Of a stretch of 5,429 bases of DNA, positions 1 to 5,429 are shown in pieces. Made by a program: the position numbers and the translations under genes. Below the pieces are notes generated by a model that searched no databases, was not told where the DNA came from, and saw only the letters and a list, made by a program, of their open reading frames with translations. Source of the DNA: Candidatus Heimdallarchaeota archaeon (GTDB lineage Archaea > Asgardarchaeota > Heimdallarchaeia > Heimdallarchaeales > Kariarchaeaceae); contig JALUTL010000114.1 in NCBI GenBank assembly GCA_027016475.1, forward strand, positions 1 to 5,429. Direction: 5' to 3'. Each line of letters begins with the position of its first letter. Within the stretch, counting starts at the first letter, position 1.

Positions 1-2
1 CT

Positions 3-731
3 CAAATAGGTATAAGCCTGACCAATATTTCGAAACAGTTTGGAAATGTTGATGCACTAAAGTCAATCACCATTGATATTCCAAAAGGAACTATTGTTGG
101 ATTGATTGGTTCCAATGGGGCGGGAAAAACAACATTGATCCGCCTCATATCGGGAGTCATGAAACCAACCAATGGAACTGGATCAATTTTCGGTTGGGAT
201 TTGATACGAAAAAGAGATGCAGTCAAGGAAATTACAGGCTTACTGCCGGAGGAAACAGCTTTGTACGAGAAATTGAGTGTCATGGAATACATTGAGTTCA
301 TAGGAGCACTTTACTCCCTCTCAGAAGACAAAATTCATGACAATTATCAAGAATATGCAAATTTTCTTGATGTAACCCCTTTTCAAGATAGACTTATTGA
401 AACTCTTTCCAAAGGGCAAAAACAAAAGGTTGCATTAATCGCATCCATGATTCACGAACCGAGCGTATTGCTTTTGGACGAACCAATGGCAAATCTTGAT
501 GTCGTAGCTCAAAGAAGAGTGAAAGACATTATCATGTCATATAAACACCAAAACAGGATAATCCTAATTGCGACACATTTGATGGAGAATGTCAAAGAAT
601 TGTGTGACTATATAGCCATCATTGAGCAAGGAGAAATTAGGTATTATGGACATATAGACAAGATAATGGGAAGCTACTCGTCTCTCGAAGAGGCTTATCT
701 GGAAATGGTTTTGCATGAGGGAAAAGCATGA
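3..731 (+). CDS. ABC-2 type exporter ATP-binding subunit (5' partial)
   Basis: ATP-hydrolysing subunit of an ABC exporter of the CcmA/NatA type, acting on the cytoplasmic face of the membrane with the permease encoded next. The reading frame is open to the left edge, so the true start lies outside the window, probably only a few codons away because the visible part already begins with the first beta strand (ISLTNISKQFG). A TTG at 102 lies inside the Walker A region and cannot be the start. Counting from base 3, the motifs are: Walker A GSNGAGKT (36-43), Q-loop region LLPEE (80-84, Glu where many ABC proteins have Gln, common in this subfamily), signature LSKGQ (135-139), Walker B VLLLDEP (155-161) and switch His in ATH (192). 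The 242 visible residues are just the nucleotide-binding domain with a short tail. The stop overlaps the permease start (ATGA). The substrate cannot be read from the sequence. Confidence 0.95.
   Translation, partial: QIGISLTNISKQFGNVDALKSITIDIPKGTIVGLIGSNGAGKTTLIRLISGVMKPTNGTGSIFGWDLIRKRDAVKEITGLLPEETALYEKLSVMEYIEFIGALYSLSEDKIHDNYQEYANFLDVTPFQDRLIETLSKGQKQKVALIASMIHEPSVLLLDEPMANLDVVAQRRVKDIIMSYKHQNRIILIATHLMENVKELCDYIAIIEQGEIRYYGHIDKIMGSYSSLEEAYLEMVLHEGKA
716..721 (+). promoter_or_regulatory. Shine-Dalgarno site for the permease-protease gene
   Basis: TGAGGG lies 6 nt before the ATG at 728, inside the end of the ATPase gene. It matches the part of the anti-Shine-Dalgarno target (GGAGGTGA) normally used and supports 728 as the start and translational coupling through the ATGA overlap. 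Confidence 0.6.
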
Positions 732-2953
732 GACACAATCGATGGATCGCTGTTTTCAAAGCAGAATATTATACGACTACCGCCCGTTTCAGAAGGATCA
801 GGAAATGGATACCAATATTGTTTTTGGCAGGGGTGCTTTTTATCTCATTTTTTATCAGAACAGTTATCGACTACTTGCAGGCCAATGCCATTTTGACACG
901 CGAGACGGCACCACCAATTGGGCGCTTCTTTGCCATAATCTCGATGTTCTCATTTTTCACGCTTTTTGGTCCATTTGTAAGCCCACTAGGAAGGACAGTA
1001 TATGATGGAAGTGCACAGTCACGAAGAGAGGTGGCTATGGCAAGCCCTGTAAAGCCAAGTGAACTATTAATCGGAAACTCCTTGGCAAATCTCGTATTCT
1101 TTCTTCCATTTTATGCATTAGTCGGGACAATTTCCTTGACACCCTTCGTTGGGTTCAGTAGCATTCCGCCATTGGTGTCAACCATGTTCGTTTTTTTGGG
1201 AATAACCTTGCTTATCATATTGGGTTTAATTGCAGGAACATTGATTACACCAATTGTCTATAAAATGTTCGCAACAAGGAAAAATGACACTTCTCGAGCA
1301 ATTGTAACTTTTCTGCTCTCCCTCTTTATGATTTCAGCACTTCCACTGCTCCGCCTCCTCATTGAAATTGGAGACAACGGGCAACAGCTTGGTGCTTTGA
1401 GTTATCTGCCATTCATACTCGCCACAACAATTATTGTTTATGGACTATATGGGATTGAAATAGGAGTTTCAGTAAGCATGGCCATTTTTCTTCTGGCACT
1501 GTCCATTGTTCTCCTTCTCCTTCTTGGGGCAGTCAGTGCCAAAAGGCTCTACGATTGGGACGAAGTTGCAACCAGCACTACAATAACAGTCAGGCAATCT
1601 CCACTAAAAAGTTCATTTGAAACACTTACTGTTACAATTCCAAATCAATCCATTCGATTGATATACAGGTCACTGGTTTATGGGGCGTTAAGGGACTTGG
1701 AACATCTTTCACGATTGACGATGGGAATTGCAATTGCAATTTTTCTTCTTTTCGCATTGTCTGAAGAAGGATTATTTCGTGGAGGACAATCATTGGGAGA
1801 ATCCATCGAAGAAGGGATTTTACTATTTACCTTAATCACATCTGCCGCCACACTTGTATTTATTGAAGTAGCCAATTTCACAGTGACCCATAAGTCTGTG
1901 TTTGAAGTAATCAAATCAGCACCACATGGCGCCAAAAAATTTGTAATGGGGAAAATGCTCCAAATGCTGACATTTCAGGCACCAATTTTCCTCATCATTA
2001 TGTTGATTCTTACTGTTACAGGGGATAGATCGATTGAATCAATGGGTGAGATTGGAATGCTTTTGATCTTTTTCATTTTCTGTTTGATATGCATTGCTTT
2101 GGCCATATATTTGATCAACCCATCAGACAATGAAGAGGATCTGACCAATTTTATCAACTTAATGGTTTTTTATGCACTAAGCTTCGGAATTTCTATACTT
2201 CCAGTTACCTCAATCATATTGGAAGATAGATTTACATTGAATCGAGGTATATACTTGGGAACAATATTTGTTTTTTCGTTACTAATCCTCATTTTGGGCA
2301 TTCGATCGTTGGAAGAAATGGACATTGAAACATTGAACGGCCCTACTGCGAGTGTGGTTAAAGCCGTCTTTATGTCTGTAGTTTTTACAGTGTCTGCGTT
2401 TATTCTTCTTCCAAATCTCAGCACAGTCTATTTCTTCCTTACAAATGACCTTCAGGGTCAGCTCATTGTCTCAACTTCGGTGCCAATGATACTCCCGGCA
2501 ATTTACTTTCTATTAAGAACAGACAAGATAGACAAGGAGAAAACACCCTTCAAAAAGGCACTTGCCGAAACCATGGTTTCAGCCATATTGATGTTAAATT
2601 TTGCATTTGTTCTGATTTCAGCCATCAGTCAAGACATTTCCACCACCATCCTCCCGTTCCAAGACCTTTCACCCACTCTTCTCTTTTTGTTAGTCGTGAC
2701 TGGAGTATTGGCAGAAGAATTGTTTTTTATAGAATTCCTGTACCAATATTTGTGGGTTGGAAAAAAAATGCAATTGCAAATATTCCTTCCTGCGATGCTT
2801 TTTGGACTTCTTCACTTGCTTTCCCTTGTTTCTATCATCAATGCAATTTTTGCAGGTTTGATCTTAGGAATACTCCGGCAAAGAACAGGATCTGTCTTCT
2901 ACCCGATCATTGCACATCTTCTTTACAATTTAGTTCTACTCTTGGTCATTTGA
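728..2953 (+). CDS. Tandem ABC-2 permease fused to C-terminal CPBP intramembrane metalloprotease
   Basis: Polytopic membrane protein of 741 residues, partner of the ATPase just upstream (4-nt overlap, own Shine-Dalgarno). Residues 1-270 look like one ABC-2 permease unit: a basic amphipathic start, hydrophobic segments near 29-49, 67-87, 113-135, 148-176, 190-211 and 224-270, and the ABC-2 'coupling' stretch REVAMASPVKPSELLIGNSL (100-119). Residues 305-530 look like a second unit: a comparable lead-in, membrane segments near 331-345, 364-386, 412-432, 441-464, 474-497 and 506-525, and the matching stretch FEVIKSAPHGAKKFVMGKML (392-411). Residues about 542-741 form a CPBP (PF02517-like) domain: motif 1 EELFFI (663-668), motif 2 FGLLH (692-696), motif 3 HLLYN (730-734). 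The residues equivalent to the Rce1 Glu, both His and Asn are present, but the motif 1 Arg is Ile668. By family knowledge, permease-CPBP fusions occur in bacterial NatB-like systems. A cargo-processing exporter is inference; a non-proteolytic role is possible. Confidence 0.92.
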   Translation: MRHNRWIAVFKAEYYTTTARFRRIRKWIPILFLAGVLFISFFIRTVIDYLQANAILTRETAPPIGRFFAIISMFSFFTLFGPFVSPLGRTVYDGSAQSRREVAMASPVKPSELLIGNSLANLVFFLPFYALVGTISLTPFVGFSSIPPLVSTMFVFLGITLLIILGLIAGTLITPIVYKMFATRKNDTSRAIVTFLLSLFMISALPLLRLLIEIGDNGQQLGALSYLPFILATTIIVYGLYGIEIGVSVSMAIFLLALSIVLLLLLGAVSAKRLYDWDEVATSTTITVRQSPLKSSFETLTVTIPNQSIRLIYRSLVYGALRDLEHLSRLTMGIAIAIFLLFALSEEGLFRGGQSLGESIEEGILLFTLITSAATLVFIEVANFTVTHKSVFEVIKSAPHGAKKFVMGKMLQMLTFQAPIFLIIMLILTVTGDRSIESMGEIGMLLIFFIFCLICIALAIYLINPSDNEEDLTNFINLMVFYALSFGISILPVTSIILEDRFTLNRGIYLGTIFVFSLLILILGIRSLEEMDIETLNGPTASVVKAVFMSVVFTVSAFILLPNLSTVYFFLTNDLQGQLIVSTSVPMILPAIYFLLRTDKIDKEKTPFKKALAETMVSAILMLNFAFVLISAISQDISTTILPFQDLSPTLLFLLVVTGVLAEELFFIEFLYQYLWVGKKMQLQIFLPAMLFGLLHLLSLVSIINAIFAGLILGILRQRTGSVFYPIIAHLLYNLVLLLVI

Positions 2954-2973
2954 CAATATTCCTTGATTGATTT

Positions 2974-2986
2974 CTAAATCTATATC
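2974..2986 (+). promoter_or_regulatory. Possible archaeal TATA box for the FAH-family gene
   Basis: CTAAATCTATATC in the 56-nt gap between the permease-protease stop and the next gene. TCTATATC (2979-2986) is centred about 26-27 nt before the ATG at 3010. Archaeal TATA boxes sit about this far from the transcription start, so the spacing would give a leaderless or nearly leaderless mRNA. No Shine-Dalgarno motif precedes 3010, which fits. The match is short in AT-rich DNA, so it remains a suggestion. Confidence 0.35.
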
Positions 2987-3009
2987 AATCTACAGATTCA
3001 GAAAACACA

Positions 3010-3855
3010 ATGAAAGTCGCCCGTATTTTTCTAAATGGAAAAGAGCGATATGCGATTGCAGAAGGTGCGTTTATCAGACCGTTGGATGACACAGAAATTA
3101 GGGATACGATGGGGATCGAAAAGTTCCTCGTAGATCCAAATTTGCTTTCAAATTATCAGTTAGGAGAACCAATAGCCATTGAGCATCCAAATGTCAGATG
3201 GCTTCCACCATTGGCTCGACCAGGAAAGATAATCTGCGTTGGGAGGAATTATTTGGAGCATATCCGTGAACAGGGGAAAGAACCTGAAGAAAAACCGCTC
3301 TTATTTTCAAAATATCCAGGCAACATGGTTGGACATGAAACAACCGTGCCATTTCCAAAACATGGTAAGTTCTTGGACTATGAAGTTGAATTGGCAGTGG
3401 TAATTGGAGGCAGAATTGATAGAACAACTGAGAATCCAATGTCCAAAATATTTGGATACACCATCGCGAATGATTTGACAATGAGAGATGTTCAAAAAGC
3501 TGAAAAGCAATGGACTCGAGGAAAGGCCTTCGATTCCAGTCTGCCAATTGGGCCTTTCATAACTACAAAAGACGAAATAGCCGATGTCCATAATCTTAGA
3601 ATATGGTTAGATGTCAATGATAACAAAAGGCAAGATGGCTATACCGGCATGATGATATATCAAATCCCAGACCTTTTGAATTATATTGCTGAAGCAGTAA
3701 CCCTCTTTCCAGGGGACATTGTTTTGACAGGCACGCCATCTGGAGTTGGGTTCTACATGGAACCAATCGCGACTTTGAAACCTGGGGACAGAATTTCAAG
3801 CGGAATTGAAAATCTTGGCGAATTGCGCTTTAGTATTGCTCCTGCACGATACTGA
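3010..3855 (+). CDS. Fumarylacetoacetate hydrolase (FAH) superfamily protein
   Basis: Soluble metal-dependent enzyme of 281 residues, the usual length for the FAHD1/HpcE-like branch that hydrolyses, decarboxylates or isomerises 2-oxo (acylpyruvate-like) acids. Residues 1-70 form the small N-terminal domain common in this branch; the catalytic FAH domain follows from about 73. Visible motifs: VGRNYLEH (77-84); DYEVELAVVIG (123-133), whose Glu125 and Glu127 are metal ligands; GYTIANDLTMRDVQ (149-162), whose Asp155 is the third ligand; the QWTRGKAFD stretch with Lys172; and PGDIVLTGTPSGVG (234-247). His84 and Glu87 match the spacing of the FAHD1 catalytic His-Glu dyad, and Gln162 and Lys172 also match FAHD1 positions by my alignment, so activity is expected. 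Candidate reactions are oxaloacetate decarboxylation, acylpyruvate hydrolysis and 2-hydroxyhepta-2,4-diene-1,7-dioate isomerisation; the sequence does not decide. ATG 3010 is chosen because family similarity begins directly there. Neighbours give no pathway clue. Confidence 0.93.
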   Translation: MKVARIFLNGKERYAIAEGAFIRPLDDTEIRDTMGIEKFLVDPNLLSNYQLGEPIAIEHPNVRWLPPLARPGKIICVGRNYLEHIREQGKEPEEKPLLFSKYPGNMVGHETTVPFPKHGKFLDYEVELAVVIGGRIDRTTENPMSKIFGYTIANDLTMRDVQKAEKQWTRGKAFDSSLPIGPFITTKDEIADVHNLRIWLDVNDNKRQDGYTGMMIYQIPDLLNYIAEAVTLFPGDIVLTGTPSGVGFYMEPIATLKPGDRISSGIENLGELRFSIAPARY

Positions 3856-3891
3856 CAAATTATGAATGTTTTCTTCAACAAAAAATAAAAT

Positions 3892-3907
3892 GGAGGATAA
3901 GAGGTGA
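3892..3907 (+). promoter_or_regulatory. Double Shine-Dalgarno-like region before pantoate kinase
   Basis: Two matches to the archaeal anti-Shine-Dalgarno target lie close together: GGAGG (3892-3896) and GAGGTGA (3901-3907). The second is 12 nt before the pantoate kinase ATG at 3920, slightly long but usable, and is the likelier site for that gene. The first is 23 nt away, too far for 3920, but is well placed (7 nt) for an out-of-frame GTG at 3904. An A-rich box (3881-3890) precedes both and could be a TATA element, though its spacing would start transcription after the motifs. Confidence 0.5.
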
Positions 3908-3919
3908 ACTTGGTCAATA

Positions 3920-4810
3920 ATGAAAGATGTGGCATCTGCATGGGCACCCAGCCATGCAACTCTGTTTTTTTCAGTTCCCCAGCGTTTTGAAAACCCGTTA
4001 TCAATGGGGAGTCTTGGAGGAGGAATTAATTTTTCTGAAGGCATGATTACAAAGGTTCATTTGTCAAGCCAAACAAGAATATTCTTCAATGGAATAGAAA
4101 TAGACGGCGTTGTGTCCAATCAAGTTCTTGACGAATTTCAATTGAAAACAGGAATCAAACCATTTGTTGAAGTGAATCACCAAACTATAATACCGACAGG
4201 GTATGGTCTTTCCACAAGCGGTGCAGGGGCAATAAGCCTATCATTGGCTCTGAATGAAATTTTTGAAACAGGGCTATCCTACTTGGAGCTATTGCAACTG
4301 GCTCATGTTGCGGAAGTAAAATGTAAAACAGGGCTGGGATCAGTCCTCGGTCAATCAGTTCCAGGCATTGAAATTAGAATGACTCAAGGAGCTCCCGGCA
4401 TAGCGAAGGTTCTTTCATTCCAAGCGGAGAAAGAGATTGCAATCATTCCAATAGCACCCTTGTCCACCTCAGATGTGCTTACATCGGAGACACAGATGCA
4501 GAAGGTGACAGAGGCAGGACAGAAACTGATTGATAGAATTCACCAAGACCCTATAGTAACACTTGAAGCAGTAATTGAGATGGGAAGAGAGTTTACTTTT
4601 TCATGTGGACTATTGACTCCGAGGATTGAAAAGTTGATTAAAGAATTAGATGAAATGGAAGAAACAAGAGCTTCCATGGCAATGATAGGAGAAACACTGA
4701 TCATATATCCCTACGATCTGAAGAAAATCCAGAAATGGGCCATCAACCGGTCTCTCCCAATAATAATTTCTCAGATTGCCGACAGATCCCCACACATTTT
4801 ACAAGTCTGA
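3920..4810 (+). CDS. Pantoate kinase (archaeal CoA biosynthesis, GHMP kinase family)
   Basis: Cytoplasmic enzyme that phosphorylates pantoate with ATP to 4-phosphopantoate, the archaeal alternative to the bacterial pantothenate kinase route (EC 2.7.1.169). At 296 residues it is family-sized. Similarity starts at the first residues: APSHATLFF (9-17, where homologues commonly have PAHITGFF) and NPLSMGSLGGGINFSEG (25-41). The ATP-binding GHMP loop is PTGYGLSTSGAGA (92-104). The family segment AHVAEV...TGLG (128-140) is followed by GIEIRM (149-154), and a C-terminal SMAMIGET (252-259) matches the family's late Gly-rich motif. Odd: the residue after TGLG is Ser141, where homologues have Asp (TGLGDV), a residue implicated in catalysis; His129, Glu132 and Arg153 are kept. 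ATG 3920 is the only reasonable start: an in-frame stop lies at 3905-3907. Phosphopantothenate synthetase, a common neighbour, is not in the window. It could share a transcript with the FAH-family gene 64 nt upstream. Confidence 0.9.
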   Translation: MKDVASAWAPSHATLFFSVPQRFENPLSMGSLGGGINFSEGMITKVHLSSQTRIFFNGIEIDGVVSNQVLDEFQLKTGIKPFVEVNHQTIIPTGYGLSTSGAGAISLSLALNEIFETGLSYLELLQLAHVAEVKCKTGLGSVLGQSVPGIEIRMTQGAPGIAKVLSFQAEKEIAIIPIAPLSTSDVLTSETQMQKVTEAGQKLIDRIHQDPIVTLEAVIEMGREFTFSCGLLTPRIEKLIKELDEMEETRASMAMIGETLIIYPYDLKKIQKWAINRSLPIIISQIADRSPHILQV

Positions 4811-5068
4811 ACTAGTATCAGCACAGACAAAGAAAGGGTGGATGATCATCCAAAATATCACATAAGTTTCTTCGGGAAGATCGAACTCAACACTTTCCTT
4901 TTCTTTCACCTCTCCGACAACCCCTAAATGAATTTTTCGGCCACCAATTATTGTCACAGAGTTCACCGGCTTGCCTACAGCAATCCCAGTTTCTGGAGCG
5001 GAAACTGTTTGCAGGAGATTTCCGTGCAAATCGTAAATTTCTGCGATCACAGAATCCTTCTCCGCCAT
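4799..5068 (-). CDS. Small hypothetical protein, possibly frameshifted at its 5' end
   Basis: Not recognised. The 89-residue product, from the ATG at 5068, looks like a small soluble all-beta protein: alternating hydrophobic strands such as SVIAEIYD, NSVTIIGG and KIHLGVVG, a charged stretch (EVKEKESVEFD), then a hydrophobic segment ETYVIFWMIIHPFF and a short polar tail. The hydrophobic stretch is short for a membrane helix and is probably a buried strand. The ATG at 5068 has no Shine-Dalgarno site. In another frame, an ATG at 5096 begins MATYIVQFRYGGE, a typical first beta strand; joining it to the main frame near 5057-5067 by skipping one base would give about 98 residues. It lies 52 bp (or 24 bp from 5096) downstream of the winged-helix gene on the same strand, so the two are probably cotranscribed. 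Its 3' end overlaps pantoate kinase tail-to-tail by 12 bp. Confidence 0.6.
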   Translation of the reverse strand: MAEKDSVIAEIYDLHGNLLQTVSAPETGIAVGKPVNSVTIIGGRKIHLGVVGEVKEKESVEFDLPEETYVIFWMIIHPFFVCADTSSDL

Positions 5069-5120
5069 AGCGGAACTGGACGATGTAAGTGGCCATAACT
5101 CTTCTTTTAGTTGCTCCTTC

Positions 5121-5429
5121 CTATTCTAAAATTGAAACAATTGTTCCTTCCTCATTTTCCTCCACTTTGACCAAACCTGCCTTTTCCAAACCCTCGATAA
5201 GCTCTTTTGTCGAAGCGAGGTTTCTTCCAGACTGCATGGACAACTTCATGAGGGAAATTGATTTTTGGTCATTCAATACGGTCCATATTCCATAGACATT
5301 GGATTCCTTGGCCAACGCACGAAGAACTTTCAATTCCTTCTCGCTTCCTGCCGTAGCTGATGCGGCTTGTACCTTTGCCTGCAAATCGTTGATCTCTGCC
5401 TTTAGAGATTGAATCGTACTTTCCAATTC
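5121..5429 (-). CDS. Coiled-coil plus winged-helix protein (N-terminus outside the window)
   Basis: The frame stays open through base 5429, so the N-terminus is missing. A TTG at 5424-5426 is a possible but unlikely start because the helix continues through it. The visible 102 residues begin with a polar helix with heptad-like hydrophobic spacing (ESTIQSLKAEINDLQAKV), likely a coiled coil, then an Ala/Ser-rich hinge (AASATAGS), then a winged-helix-turn-helix: helix ELKVLRALAKES, a second helical part with SISLMKLSMQSG, the recognition-helix-like ASTKELIEGLEKAGLVKVE and a beta wing ending EGTIVSILE. The region from Lys/Leu to the wing resembles MarR/ArsR-type folds, so DNA binding as a dimer is the simplest reading. 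Winged helices also mediate protein contacts, and no target site is evident. It ends in TAG, the only such stop among the genes here, and the small hypothetical gene follows on the same strand. Confidence 0.8.
   Translation of the reverse strand, partial: ELESTIQSLKAEINDLQAKVQAASATAGSEKELKVLRALAKESNVYGIWTVLNDQKSISLMKLSMQSGRNLASTKELIEGLEKAGLVKVEENEEGTIVSILE

Noticed and set aside
102..731. TTG at 102 as the start of the ATPase gene
   Set aside because: It would cut off the first beta strands just before Walker A; the same frame is open and ABC-like back to base 3.
715..1005. A second + strand frame (ATG 715, 96 codons) overlapping the permease start
   Set aside because: No family resemblance, and it lies within the hydrophobic, clearly coding permease frame; the 728 start has the ATGA overlap and ribosome site.
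1722..1742. Palindromic AATTGCAATTGCAATT as a regulator site
   Set aside because: It lies deep inside a permease membrane-helix coding stretch (GIAIAIF), where repeated Ile/Ala codons explain it.
3194..3591. Two - strand open frames opposite the FAH-family gene
   Set aside because: Antisense shadows of a strongly conserved coding frame, with no recognisable protein features or start signals.
3867..3876. T-rich run TGTTTTCTTC after the FAH-family gene as a terminator
   Set aside because: Too short and interrupted, with no hairpin; archaeal U-tract termination usually has longer T runs.
5121..5123. TAG at the end of the winged-helix gene read through as pyrrolysine, joining to the in-frame MATYIVQF frame
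   Set aside because: The winged helix ends naturally at the TAG, the seven codons after it look non-coding, and nothing in the window suggests pyrrolysine machinery.
5089..5295. + strand frame opposite the winged-helix gene
   Set aside because: Ser/Phe-rich composition typical of a shadow; the - strand frame has coiled-coil and winged-helix features.

Overview
The window looks archaeal. The clearest evidence is a gene for pantoate kinase, the GHMP-family enzyme that Archaea use for coenzyme A synthesis in place of the bacterial route. The TATA-like box about 26 nt upstream of one gene with no Shine-Dalgarno site also fits Archaea. Base composition is moderately AT-rich by eye. I cannot place the lineage further; the sequence itself does not show a phylum.

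Layout, left to right. (1) On the + strand, a two-gene ABC exporter operon: an ATP-binding subunit whose first codons lie before base 1, then, overlapping it by 4 nt (ATGA), a 741-residue membrane protein. This membrane protein is unusual. It appears to hold two ABC-2 permease halves in tandem, followed by a complete CPBP (Abi/Rce1-like) intramembrane metalloprotease domain. (2) After a 56-nt gap with a possible promoter, a fumarylacetoacetate hydrolase (FAH) superfamily enzyme with intact metal and catalytic residues. (3) After a 64-nt gap with two Shine-Dalgarno-like motifs, pantoate kinase, carrying a Ser where the conserved catalytic-region Asp is expected. (4) On the - strand, converging on pantoate kinase, a coiled-coil plus winged-helix protein that runs off the right edge, followed downstream by a small unrecognised protein. 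The small protein's 3' end overlaps the pantoate kinase 3' end by 12 bp, and its 5' end may be frameshifted.

How they fit together: the ATPase and the permease-protease fusion almost certainly form one complex. The FAH-family enzyme and pantoate kinase are metabolic genes that may share a transcript but have no obvious pathway link. The winged-helix/small-protein pair is a separate, oppositely transcribed unit of unknown role. The most interesting item is the permease-protease fusion. No RNA genes, mobile elements, CRISPR arrays or long repeats are visible, and no gene-free stretch exceeds about 65 bases.
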